Assembly: GCA_029721435.1 (NCBI GenBank)
Contig: CM056574.1
Span: 1,437,001-1,501,000, forward strand
Direction of reading: 5' to 3'
DNA from: Gymnothorax reevesii
Taxonomy: Eukaryota; Chordata; Actinopteri; Anguilliformes; Muraenidae
Length of the DNA stretch: 64,000 bases
A program made the position numbers and the translations under genes. Position 1 is the stretch's first letter. Every line of letters begins with the position of its first letter. The notes beneath the pieces are model-generated. The model saw only the letters and a list, made by a program, of their open reading frames with translations, was not told where the DNA came from and searched no databases. Below are positions 12,401-20,660 of this stretch, one piece after another.

Positions 12401-12710
12401 CATAAGGGTGGTGTTTTTGTGCATAAGGGTGGTGTTTTTGTGTATACGGGTGGTATTTTTGTGCATACGGGTGGTGTTTTTGTGCATAAGGGTGGTGTTT
12501 TTGTGTATAAGGGTGGTGTTTTTGTGCATAAGGGTGGTGTTTGTCTCTGCAGTCGTGGTCTTGCTGGTGGTGCTCCTGCTGGTGCGGAGGCGGCGGGATG
12601 CTGACGGTGAACTGTCACTCTCCCGAGCGCCGCTGCTGCACAAGGACCGCCCCCCCAGCCGCTTCTACGCCCTGCCTGGCGAATCAGAGCCTGTCTACGC
12701 CGGCTGGTAA
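411..12710 (+). CDS. Cys-rich single-pass membrane protein, 3' four exons (5' end outside window)
   Basis: Four exons, 411-499, 8888-9000, 10282-10438 and 12553-12710, join with matching phases (1, 0, 1) and consensus GT/AG borders into one frame ending in TAA at 12708. The visible ~172 residues hold a Cys-rich ectodomain (CSVCQLCPAG, CTPCRPG, CQICTSGFYQIRWGQENC, CPDNHYC, ILCPNDAFCPAG), then a membrane helix built across the last junction (IALLVIGG + IVVLLVVLLLV), a stop-transfer RRRRD and a ~45-residue cytoplasmic tail ending in YAGW. The spacing of Gly, Tyr and paired Cys resembles GCC2/GCC3 (ephrin-receptor-like) modules; a TNFR-like repeat is an alternative. Type I topology with a surface receptor or adhesion role is inferred. 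I do not recognise the gene name. Introns 1 and 3 are loaded with minisatellites; intron 2 carries a MITE-like repeat. Confidence 0.85.
480..7639 (+). repeat. 38-bp minisatellite, about 188 copies, each carrying a 5' splice donor
   Basis: Tandem unit of 38 bp (variants of 37-40 bp): CTGCACGCCCTGTCGCCCAG followed by GTAATCCCAATATTCAAA. The first copy is the real exon end plus intron start (exon border 499). Variants include GCTCGCC, TGTGCTCGCC and GTCGTCCC blocks. A 1,232-bp higher-order duplication is visible at about 2,400-3,630 and 3,630-4,870, and a 661-bp one near 6,160 and 6,822. One further partial copy follows the solo LTR at 7,980-8,012. Array length about 7.1 kb; copy number estimated as length divided by 38. 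Confidence 0.97.
7640..7979 (+). mobile_element. Solo LTR inserted in the 38-bp minisatellite
   Basis: A 340-bp non-repeat block interrupts the array. It starts TGTAACG and ends CGTTACA (TG...CA with a 7-bp inverted end) and is flanked by a 4-bp duplication CCTG (7636-7639 and 7980-7983) that rebuilds the repeat unit exactly when the block is removed. AATAAA lies at 7880-7885 in the 3' third, as expected near an R/U5 border. No internal retroviral-type coding region is present, so this is a solo LTR of a Gypsy-like or other LTR retrotransposon. A non-autonomous DNA element with 4-bp duplication is the alternative. Confidence 0.75.
8013..8887 (+). other. Intron sequence, no feature seen
   Basis: Rest of the intron between the array and the acceptor TTTCTCAG at 8880-8887. 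Only short ORFs without recognisable similarity; no clear repeat. Confidence 0.5.
8888..9000 (+). CDS. Exon: Cys-rich ectodomain segment (GFYQIRWGQENC)
   Basis: Exon of 113 nt, phase 1 to phase 0, between CTTTCTCAG and GTGAGTACC. It encodes GMHKVARQAMCQICTSGFYQ...CNMCPDNHYCP with six cysteines, the best preserved GCC2/GCC3-like module of the gene. Confidence 0.85.
9001..9807 (+). other. Intron sequence, no feature seen
   Basis: Intron following donor GTGAGT at 9001. No supported gene or clear repeat before the MITE-like block at 9,808. Confidence 0.5.
9808..10253. mobile_element. Probable MITE with imperfect terminal inverted repeats, in intron 2
   Basis: The ends GCTGCGTTTGATTCGG (9808 on) and AACCGAATGCAGC (to 10253) are imperfect inverted repeats, and matching AGTCGGG / CCCGACT blocks follow inward on each side. 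I could not define a target duplication, so class is unknown. It ends about 30 bp before the acceptor of the next exon. Confidence 0.45.
10282..10438 (+). CDS. Exon: juxtamembrane ectodomain and first half of membrane helix
   Basis: Exon of 157 nt, phase 0 to 1, acceptor CCCGTCTCCAG and donor GAA|GTACGT. It encodes SPDVSPILCPNDAFCPAG through CELAPVTIALLVIGG, i.e. the last Cys pairs and the start of the transmembrane helix. Confidence 0.85.
10439..11282 (+). other. Intron 3, 5' part; contains a 22-bp A tract
   Basis: No coding or clear repeat signal apart from an A tract at about 11,113-11,134, which could mark an old retroposon tail; no SINE body was recognised upstream. Confidence 0.45.
11283..11505 (+). 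repeat. 35-bp minisatellite, about 6 copies
   Basis: Unit TTTGGGTGATGTTTGTGTGT plus AAGGGTGTCGGTGTA, with exact 35-bp spacing at 11291, 11326, 11361, 11396 and 11431, then decaying into the 21-bp array. Confidence 0.85.
11510..12546 (+). repeat. 21-bp minisatellite, about 49 copies, abutting a splice acceptor
   Basis: Unit GGTGGTGTTTTTGTGCACAA plus G, with C/T and CA/TA variants. Because 21 is divisible by 3 and most units lack stops, long spurious ORFs appear on both strands. The last unit runs into GGTGTTTGTCTCTGCAG, the acceptor of the final exon at 12553. Confidence 0.95.
12553..12710 (+). CDS. Terminal coding exon: second half of membrane helix and cytoplasmic tail
   Basis: Enters in phase 1 (A from the previous exon plus TC gives Ile). 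It encodes VVLLVVLLLVRRRRDADG, a basic stop-transfer, then a short tail with SRAPLLHKDRPPSRFYALPG and C-terminal EPVYAGW, stop TAA 12708-12710. Tyrosines in the tail (FYAL, VYAG) could be sorting or phosphorylation sites; that is inference. Confidence 0.88.
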
Positions 12711-13727
12711 CACCCAGCACACCACGAGCACCATGGGCTCTGCTGGTGAAAGGACTGGTTTATCACACACACACACACACACACACAAAAAAGTACTAGA
12801 TCCGCTGTCCCTTGTTTATTTTATTTTTCCCATCGTTCTCTCCTTCACCAGGGAGTTGGATACTGAGCAGTGCCTTTAGATTGCTTTTTTTTTTTTTTTT
12901 AAATATGGATCTTTTGGATGTGAATAATTTCAGAATTCTGGCTGCTCATGGCGATTGGACTCTTTGGCATATTTCTCCCTCTCGCCTTGGCATTGCACCT
13001 CGTCCCAGGCTGGGTTATTGTGTTTGTCTCAACGGTTTTATCCTCCTCAGATATACAAACACATCCAGGATCAGAGGCTCCGGTTCACTCCCTTCGGAGG
13101 GTTATAACCTCTCATGAGACCTACAGAAGCACTGCCAACATTCATAAAAACTAATGATCTGACAATGATGGGTATTGAGAGCCTGTGTCATAATCTGTGT
13201 TAGAAGGAACATTGCCATGACATGGCATCTGATTAATGTTTGTTTGGTCTGAGTGTTTGTTTCTATAGGGTTTATGAAGGTATTAATCGGCTTGAAGATT
13301 TTTATGTAATTTTATAAAGGGCCAACGATGCATCACATTATAAGAAGGTATTTGTGTTCGTTTCTGCGGCTCTAACTTTGCACTGCTGTGCCTCTGGCTG
13401 GTTTTGACAAATGCGCAGTGATATTTTGTGTAGATATAATTCACTTCTTCTCCAAGTGCTTTTTTCAGACCGTGTGTTAATGTTTTATGTATTGATATGC
13501 TTTGCACGTGTAAATGTTCTTTTTGACTTAGATTTGTTTTATTTAACAAAAGAGAGATTTTGATAATTAATTAAAAGAACTTGGCTGGAAGTTGAACTGA
13601 AACCCAATCTTGCACTATTACCCTGTAAAAAGTATCAGCAGGTATTAAAAAAATCTCTTCAACTTGTATTTCTCTTGATTTATAAGATATTTTGCATTCA
13701 TGATTTTGGTGCCATGTGGTAAATAAA
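12711..13727 (+). other. Probable 3' UTR of the membrane-protein gene
   Basis: Follows the stop codon; no other gene seen. It contains a CA dinucleotide run at 12,763-12,786 and a T run near 12,884-12,900. The first clear AATAAA is at 13722-13727, giving a ~1-kb UTR; the exact end is inferred. Confidence 0.4.
13722..13727 (+). terminator. Candidate poly(A) signal AATAAA of the membrane-protein gene
   Basis: Canonical AATAAA about 1 kb after the stop codon in an AT-rich context. No downstream GU-rich element was confirmed. Confidence 0.3.
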
Positions 13728-13808
13728 TTTTGATGCGTAAATACTGTTGGTTGTAGTCAGGGCAATTAATTGGCTATAAAATATAAATAGTAGCCACTGC
13801 TATAATGG

Positions 13809-15298
13809 GACCTTCAACCTTGAATCATAAAAAGTTTGGACGACAAATTATATTAACTAAAGCAGTGATTGGTGCATTTTCTTTGACGTTTGTTTCATTG
13901 AAACCAATACAACAGTGTATTATGTAATTTCTCACCAGATGAATTTGTTGATTTTTCAGGATACAATTCAAATGCGGTTTTTGTAACGTATTTCAAAAAA
14001 AGTTGGGAGGTAAAGTATTTTTGACTTTGTAATGTTTCTGTTCTTTTTCACAACGCTAAATAAATGTTTCGGGATTGAAGACCAAAGGTCATCGAGGTTA
14101 TCGAAGTTCTCAGGTGTGTTTTTGTCCCGTTCCTGTTGAACTCTGAAGGAGACTGGCTAAGCCACTCCAGACCCTTGGTGTACTTCTTCTTCAGCCACTC
14201 TTTTGTTGCTTTGGCGGTGTGCTTAGGGTAGTTGTCACGCTGAAACACCCATCCTCGACCCATGTTCAGCTCTCTCACTGAGGGAAGGAGCTGTTGGTCC
14301 AGAATTCCACGGTATATGGCCCCGTCCATCCTCCCCTCAGTGCAATGGAGTTGTGTCGTCCCCTTGGCTGAAAAGCACCGCTGTGCTTGACGGTGGGGAT
14401 GGTGTTCTATGGTTGTACTCTGTGTTCTTTGCCCTCCAAACACGGAGAGTTGAGTTGAGCCCAAAAAGTTCTATTTTGGTCTCATCTGACCACATCACCT
14501 TCTTCCAGGCCTCTTCTGAGTCATCCAGATGGTCAATGGCGAACTTCAGGCGGGCCTGCACATGTGCCTTCTTGAGCAGGGGGACCTTGTGTGCCCTGCA
14601 GGATTTCAATCCATGACCGCGTAGTGTTTTACCAACTGTTTCTTTTGTAACTGTGGTCCCAGCTGCCTTCAGTTCAGTAACCAGTTCCCCCCTTGTGATT
14701 CCTCACCGTTCGCATGATCAGGGACATCTCACGAGGCGAGACCTTGCATGGAGGCCCAGACCGAGGATGGTTGGCGGCAGTCTGGTACTTCTTTCATTTC
14801 CTGATAACTGCACCGACAGTTGATCTTTTCTCTCAAAGTTGCTTTCCCATTCTCTTGTAGTCCATCCCAGCCTTGTGTAGGTCAACAATCTTGTCCCTGA
14901 TGTCCTTAGACAGCTCTTTGGTCTTGCCCATGGTGGAGATGTTGGAATCTGGTTGTTTGGCAGTGGACAGGTGTCTTTTATACAGGTTATGAGGTGAGGC
15001 AGGTGTATTTGATGTTAATAATTAGTTGGGATTGGGGGTGCGTCTTAAAGAAAGACTAACTGGCTTGTGGGACCCAGAATACTTGCTGTTTGGTAGAGGG
15101 TCAAATACTTATTTTTCCTCATCAGATGGTTATCAATTTTTATAAATTCATATGATGTGATTTTCTGGAATTTTCTTTGTGATTCTGTCTCTCACTGTTA
15201 GAATGTGTATACGATTAAAATTATAGATTGTTGCATTCTTTGTAAGTGGGCAAACCTGCAAAATCAGCGAGGGGTCAAATACTTATTTCCCCCACTGT
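13809..15298 (-). mobile_element. Tc1/mariner element, decayed, possibly composite
   Basis: The right end GTCAAATACTTATTTCCCCC ACTGTA (to 15298) is a typical fish Tc1 terminus, with the internal direct repeat CAAATACTTATTT again near 15,104. The transposase lies on the minus strand. No matching inverted end exists on the left: instead 13,809-14,060 resembles the terminal part of a different mariner family (CCCAACTTTTTTTGAAAT on the minus strand). Either the left end was deleted or two elements recombined. Confidence 0.75.
14048..14931 (-). pseudogene. Tc1-like transposase pseudogene
   Basis: The minus-strand reading starts at 14,931 ([14 protein letters not shown]), passes a decayed helix-turn-helix, then [14 protein letters not shown] (catalytic Asp) and [17 protein letters not shown] (second Asp), and breaks at GLEWLSQSP, after which the usual DLNPIE motif with the catalytic Glu is replaced by unrelated residues. 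Several frameshifts and stops separate the parts. DDE cut-and-paste transposase by family; inactive here. Confidence 0.85.
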
Positions 15299-15333
15299 AA
15301 AAGCCACACAAAAAACATTTTTAAGTGTCATAA

Positions 15334-15644
15334 TGCCACGTCTGTCGAGTGAACAACGGAACAGGGCCCTGGGTATGCTAGAGGCGGGAGTAAGAGCCCG
15401 GCAAGTGGCTCACCGTTTTGGGTGTAGTACGTCCAGCATCAGTACGTTATGGGTGTAGTATGTCTAACTGAGACGAACTCTTTCATCAAGAGGACCCAGA
15501 CCTCAAACCAGGCAGCAACTCCAGAATGCACTACAGGCAGAGCGGCGCCAACTTCCCCAAAACGACCTAAGACGCTTAGTCAGGTCCATGGGGAGACGCT
15601 GTACTGCCTGTGTGGATGTTCGTGGGGGTCACACCCAATACTGA
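15334..15644 (+). pseudogene. Internally deleted Tc1-like transposase (second family)
   Basis: Begins with MPRLSSEQRNRALGMLEAG and QVAHRFGCSTSSIS, a helix-turn-helix typical of fish Tc1-like transposases. About 120 bp later, in another frame, comes the C-terminus (RQLPQNDLRRLVRSMGRR, GGHTQY, stop 15642-15644). The whole DDE core (~700 bp) is missing. It sits directly beside the right end of the preceding Tc1 element, suggesting that element inserted into this one's 5' part. Confidence 0.7.
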
Positions 15645-16690
15645 CTGTTCTACTGAGTTTATTTTTAAATGTGTGTTCTGTTCAATCTTGTGATTTTTCA
15701 TTTTCAACTTGTGCTCGTTATGTTTAATGCATCTGTTTATTATTGTCCAAATCGGCCCATTAACACATTTAAATCATCAAAGTCAGCTCACCCAACATAT
15801 TTGAAATGTTAAAATAAAATGAATTTGAGTCACAAAATTATTTGAATCCAAACTGGTGTTGCATTTTCATTGCCTCGGAGTATATAATAATATCCACTCA
15901 TAGATGATTCATGTGTCATGAGTCAAAATATTTGCTTGGAAATAAAATAGTTGATTTTAGAATCACATTCATGCAAAAAAAAATCTTTACAACTTAGGAT
16001 TTATGGGGCTGCATCAGGACATGCCAACATTTGAGCTGATTTACTATCTATGCAAAGGGGGATATAGCTTCTCATTAAAATAACTAACTACTGAAACCGT
16101 AAAACTATTTCGCAGAGTGAGGTATTACAGAGAGCAGTAAACGCTGTGGGCTGCCGTCTGCCCTCTGCGCTCCCTAACCTCCTCTGACCTGCTGTAGGCG
16201 TCGTCTTCCTGATCCGCTTGTGTTTAAAGGTGTCCTATCGTATCACCAGGTGCACAGCCACTTTGTCATTACAAGCCATTTCAAAATCTGTCCTTTGTGA
16301 CATCATAGGCGGAGTGACCACCCAGAATAATGAAGGAGATGATTTAATGGGCAGTCACCTCCTCTTGTGATGTCACAAGCGAACAGCTGTTAAGATGGCC
16401 TCTGGGAGCTAACTGGCTGTGCACTCGATGACATCATGTGTGACTCATAAAGAAAGTTAACATTTGCCTCTAATTTTGTCTGATTGTGACTTAAAACCGC
16501 GGTTATCATGTCTGCGCTGCTAAACGGCATACGAAGCAATGGAGTTCTACGTCGGGGCTACGTTCTACATGTGTCTCAACTGTACCCCGATGACCACCTC
16601 GCACATTTCACTGGATTATGTAATGACCTTGAATGCAACGATGTCATGAAATATATACGTTTTCAGGGCACAGAAAAACGTTTGCATATA
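15645..16690. other. Flank of Tc1 remnants; AT-rich, one imperfect hairpin
   Basis: No supported gene. TTGTGACATCA at 16295-16305 and TGATGTCACAA at 16368-16378 form an inverted repeat that may belong to a small MITE. A 78-codon ORF at 16508-16744 shows no recognisable domain and runs into the next element. Confidence 0.4.
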
Positions 16691-17282
16691 TGGGCCATTC
16701 CACCGAATCGGTGCCATTTGCATGTTGTAATTTTTCAAAAATAAACTTCATTTTTCAAATTTTTTCAGCATTGTATCTCATAACATACATGTTTAACTAT
16801 TCAAAATATGTAATGGTCAATCTCAGGTACATTTATTTTTAATTTTACAAGGTTGTGAAATGGAAGATGGTAGCATTTTTTTTCAGTCCTGTTACCGATA
16901 CTATTATAGCTATTAATATATCATTTAAAAGTCATTCCAAGTATTTGATTCATTTTTCACTCAATAAAGTGGGTATGTATAAGAAATAATTTGATACATG
17001 TTCAAAATATATATAACTACGGTAAAAGAGTCAGAAGTATACAGGCAAAATGCATTTCTTTTAAAAATACAAAGCCATTTTTTATTTTTAATGGGGACCT
17101 TAACCTCAATTTGATCAAAAATCTATTATGTGATCTATCCAACAAGTGCTCAAATAATGGACAAAGAAAATTTGGGGGAAAAAAGTTTCATCTTTATTTT
17201 TTCAATTAAAACAATTAGGTAACAGGAATGAGAACCGAGTAACAGGATTGAGTGTCTCTGAACAGAACAGAATGGAGAACAG

Positions 17283-17450
17283 GTGTGTGTGTGTGCATGA
17301 CAGTATGTGAGTATGTGTCTTTGTGTAAGTGTGTGTGTGTGTGTGTGTGCACAGAATGTGAGAGTGTGTAATTGCATGTGCGTGTATGCATTTATAAATA
17401 TGTGTATAGACTCTACACACATATTCATACATACACACACACATACCATA
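17283..17450. repeat. TG/CA microsatellite cluster
   Basis: Runs of GTGTGTGT near 17,283 and 17,330-17,350 and CACACACA near 17,437, with GTAT-type interruptions. ORFs across it on both strands are low-complexity artefacts. Confidence 0.85.
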
Positions 17451-17792
17451 CTATTATAGAGTGCATGTGCATGAGAGTGTGGGTGTGTGTAGTTTTCTTG
17501 TGTGTATGGATGTGTATATGGTATGTATTTGAGTGCAAAAGTAAAAGAGCGGGGCAGTGGAGACAGAGAGAGGTGTGAGTTTCCCCGGCAGCATGTGTGT
17601 CTCGCTCCTCAGGTACAGTATGGGCTCTGCATCTTTCTCTGAAAAAGGTAAAAAGAAGAAAGACAACGCATATAACAGATATAAGTAGAGCATATTGAGT
17701 TCAACAGGCATTACTGCATAGAATTGCATGATTACAACATGTATTTTTATAGAATTGCAATGAATTAATGAGGAAAAATCTAACTTGCTTTT

Positions 17793-17945
17793 TTAAGAAT
17801 CAGATTTTAGTTTAGCCCAAACATCTTTTTTGATTTCCATGTAATGGCTTGTGACCTGCCTCGCTGGTGGGATTATGCACAAGATATCTTGGAAGAGGTA
17901 CCACAAGGTATCCTCAGGGGCTGGCCAGTAGAATCTGTTGGGTCC
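17793..17945 (-). CDS. Terminal coding exon inside the TIR element
   Basis: On the minus strand, acceptor TTATTGTCAG precedes GGACCCAACAGATTC. The exon is 153 nt: 50 residues and stop TAA (17793-17795). It reads GPNRFYWPAPEDTLWYLFQD, then a stretch with CIIPPARQVTSHYMEIKKDVW. It starts in phase 0 and so joins in frame with the exon at 18550-18663. Aromatic-rich W-P-x3-D and I-x-PP-x4-T-S-x-Y patterns look like real protein rather than chance. Family not recognised; possibly the C-terminus of a transposon-encoded protein. Confidence 0.55.
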   Translation of the reverse strand, partial: GPNRFYWPAPEDTLWYLFQDILCIIPPARQVTSHYMEIKKDVWAKLKSDS

Positions 17946-18049
17946 CTGACAATAATATGTTCACATTGTAAAACACCATAGTAATTCCAACTGTAATAAT
18001 TAAAATCAAAGAATTCATGTTATATCATATAAACAATTAAATACAAACT

Positions 18050-18225
18050 GCTCTTCCCGCCCCTCTCTATCTTACCCCACCCCTCCCTGGATCTCTCTTC
18101 CCCTACCTACCTCCCCTTCCTTTCCTTACTTCTGCTCTCCTGTCCCTCCTCTCCCTCCCCCCCCCCTCTCTTACCCCTCCCTACTCAGCCCCACCTCTCT
18201 CTACCTCAACCCCACTCCCCTTCAA
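18050..18225 (+). repeat. Polypyrimidine tract
   Basis: About 175 bp almost purely C and T on the + strand (CCTCCC, CTCTCT, a run of Cs near 18,160). It lies within the inferred intron of the element's gene, where the transcribed strand reads as polypurine. Confidence 0.8.
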
Positions 18226-18549
18226 TTTGTCACTTTCAATGAAAATCCTCACTCCTTTCACTCTTATTCAGTCTTGTTACCCTTTCTATGGGTAACAGGA
18301 CTGAGGGTAACAGGACTGAGTTTTTAGCACAGAATTAGCTATGTTGCTAAAGCTAACACATGGAAAACCATGCTAGTAGCATGAGGCCCCGAAGCACCTT
18401 TAAGTGATTAACCAAAACTCAAAAAATAAAAATAAAATCATAAGAGCATACAAAATAATTTAGGTAACAGGACTGCATGTTATGATTTACAATGCCAGTC
18501 ATATTTACAATATGATCAAAAATAAACAAAAGAGATTGAGAGAACTTAC

Positions 18550-18663
18550 TTTTGGTCTTCCCAGTTCCTTCACGGGACTGAAATGATGCAATATCCTGTT
18601 GATCCTGTCATATGTGGAATATTCCAAAATCTTTAGGGTGGTTAATGTATCAGGGTAACAGGA
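18550..18663 (-). CDS. Internal coding exon inside the TIR element
   Basis: On the minus strand the acceptor TTTTTTCTCAG is followed by 114 open nt (38 residues: SCYPDTLTTLKILEYSTYDR, then INRILHHFSPVKELGRPK) and a consensus donor AAA|GTAAGT. Length is a multiple of three, phase 0 at the 3' end, matching the next exon at 17945. The intron would be 604 bp. The acceptor-exon border is itself one copy of the element's recurrent CTCAGTCCTGTTACC motif. Confidence 0.55.
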
Positions 18664-19058
18664 CTGAGAAAAAACCTGGGGACACCACTAAAATTGTGTT
18701 TTTTAACTATTGTTTTATGATTTTTTCAGTAGAAAACGTATTGTATGTTTAAATTACAAATTGGGCCACAAAATAATGCAAAAATAAATACTTTTATAAA
18801 GGATTCTGGTGACTATATTTAATAGTTAAGTTTAGTGTTAGAGAGTGGGGACATGCAAAATCCCATTTGTTCAGTATTCTACGTAGCTTTTATAAAATTT
18901 TTAGACCGTGCATCTTCAAATTGCAACCAGGACAATAAAAAGGACACTTTGATTGATAATATAATGTATTAAACAGATACTTTTCATGCATATTCATGAA
19001 TATTTCTGAATGTAATGTCTTGGGGACAGAAAAGGCACCGATTCGGTGGAATGGCCCA

Positions 19059-19588
19059 TATGCAATTTACGTTTAGAAGTCACATAAGGGTAATAAGATA
19101 TTCATTGTGGAAGGGACAAAGTAAAGTCAAAATCTAACCTGCCAAAAAATAGTTTTGTTAATATCTTCAGAGCGGATCTTCGCACAGAGTTTAAATTTCG
19201 CACTACCAAATACCCATGTGCACAACAAAAATCACAGCCGAGGCACGCTGCGCAGTCAAGATATTGACGTTGTTTCAACTGTACACGTCTCAACTGTACT
19301 CAGTCTACCCAACTCTTAATTTGGAATTAAAAGCGCTCAATGAAATTAACTCCTTTAATTTCCGCTCATTTTGCAGCATATTCCAAGCAAAAGGTGCTGA
19401 GCGGGCAAAAGCCTTTTTACCCAATTCAGTTCGGGCACATGGAACCAAAAGCAAAAGGGTTAGTTTAGAGCGAACTAAAAAGACGCTTTAATTACGAACT
19501 TGTTTGGGAAACCCGCGATACTTTAAGAAGGATCGTAAAAGTCAGTTAAAGAGGTTGTTTGCGTTTAGAGGCTTTCGGGAAACCCACC
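19059..19588. other. Unassigned sequence between TIR element and CR1
   Basis: No supported gene. GGGAAACCC-containing segments at 19,507-19,515 and 19,576-19,584 may be ends of a small MITE, but no duplication was found. Confidence 0.35.
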
Positions 19589-20660
19589 ACAGTTCATAAC
19601 AGAACAGAACATAAATGGCGAGAAAAGGCCGTTCAGCCCAACTACGCTCGCCAGTTTCTTTATACTATTGTGAATATATCCCTTTATAAACTCAATGACT
19701 CAATGGTATCTAGCTTTAGGTCAAGTCTGCTCTTGAAAACCCCCAAGGTCTCTGCCTCAACAATATGGCCAGGCAAGCTGTTCCACATTGAAATCACTCT
19801 TTGGGTGAAGAAATATTTCCGAATATCAGTGCTAAATTTACCTTTGGTCAACTTCCATTTGTGACCCCGAGTTCTGCTCACAACACTTGGTCGAAGGAAT
19901 CCTACATAATTCACTTTGTTAATCCCTTTAACATTTAAAGACCTCAATCAAATCACCCCTCAGTTTCCTTTTCCTAAGACTAAAGAGGTTAAGGATCTTC
20001 AGCCTCTTCTCGTAGCTTTCATCTTTTATACCTGGAATAAGCTTAGTGGCTCTTCTGTGAACTTTCTCTAGAGCCTCTATATCTTTCTTAAAGTATGGTC
20101 CTCAGAACTGTACACAATACTCCAGGTGTGGTCTACCGAATGTGATGTACAAAAGAAGCATCACCTCCTTAGATTTGTACTCAGTATTTTTGGCAATGTA
20201 TCCCAGCATCCAGTTGGCTTTTTTAAGTGCTACGGCACAATGGCTAGAGCCTGTGAGGGTTTGGTCAACAATCACTCCCAGATCTTTCTCTTGTGCAGCA
20301 CATTCCAGTTTTAAACCTCCCATGAAGTAATCCTGTCTAATGTTTTTATTACCAACATGAACAACTTTATATTTTGCTACATTAAATTTCATTTGCCACA
20401 TTTCTGCCCAATTCTGGATTTTATCTAAATCATCCTGAATCACTTTAGTGGACCCTAAACTATTTGCCAAACCCTCCAATTTAGTATCATCTGCAAATTT
20501 AACCAACCTGCTCTCAATATTACTATCAAGGTCATTAATGTAGATGAGGAACAGCAGGGGCCCCAACACCGATCCCTGGGGGACGCCACTCCCCACCATA
20601 CCCAGCTCAGATGAGATACCGCTGACCACCGCTCTTTGTGCTCTGTCCTATAACCATATC
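19589..20660 (-). mobile_element. CR1-type LINE, 5' truncated
   Basis: The minus-strand translation has SGVPQGSVLGPLLFLIYIND, the catalytic FADDTKL, KDLGVIVDQTLTGSSHC, RPHLEYCVQF and the C-terminal RTRGHKWKLTKGKF...WNSLPGHIVEAETLGVFKSR, in the order of CR1-clade reverse transcriptases. The 175-residue RT part (20102-20629) is open; the C-terminal part is in another frame. The 3' end carries the CR1-like GGGCTGAACGGCC tail followed by TTATGTTCTGTTCTGTTATG. Confidence 0.88.
20102..20629 (-). pseudogene. CR1 reverse transcriptase fragment
   Basis: Open 175-residue fragment covering RT fingers/palm motifs (SGVPQGSVLGPLL, FADDT) and thumb. The N-terminal endonuclease and upstream RT are missing and the reading frame stops after EYCVQF, so it is a dead partial copy. 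Confidence 0.85.

Larger units (their letters stand above)
16691..19058. mobile_element. 2.37-kb DNA element with 25-bp terminal inverted repeats and TA duplication, family unrecognised
   Basis: TGGGCCATTCCACCGAATCG (16691 on, continuing GTGCC) is matched by the exact inverse at 19034-19058. Flanks read GCATATA and TATGCAA, consistent with a TA target duplication in GCATATATGCAA. The interior holds two minus-strand exons (18550-18663, 17793-17945), at least seven copies of a GGTAACAGGACTGAG-type motif in both orientations, a CA/TG microsatellite and a long pyrimidine tract. No DDE transposase core is visible, so it is either an internally deleted derivative or a family with a transposase I cannot identify. 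Confidence 0.8.

Noticed and set aside
11386..12720. Long ORFs on both strands (up to 444 codons, TPPLCTK-type and VVFLCTR-type repeats)
   Set aside because: Produced by the stop-free 21-bp repeat. On the + strand the region is intron 3 of the membrane gene.
16508..16744. 78-codon ORF starting MSALLNGIRSNG
   Set aside because: No recognised domain, and its 3' end runs into the TIR of the next element; chance ORF likely.
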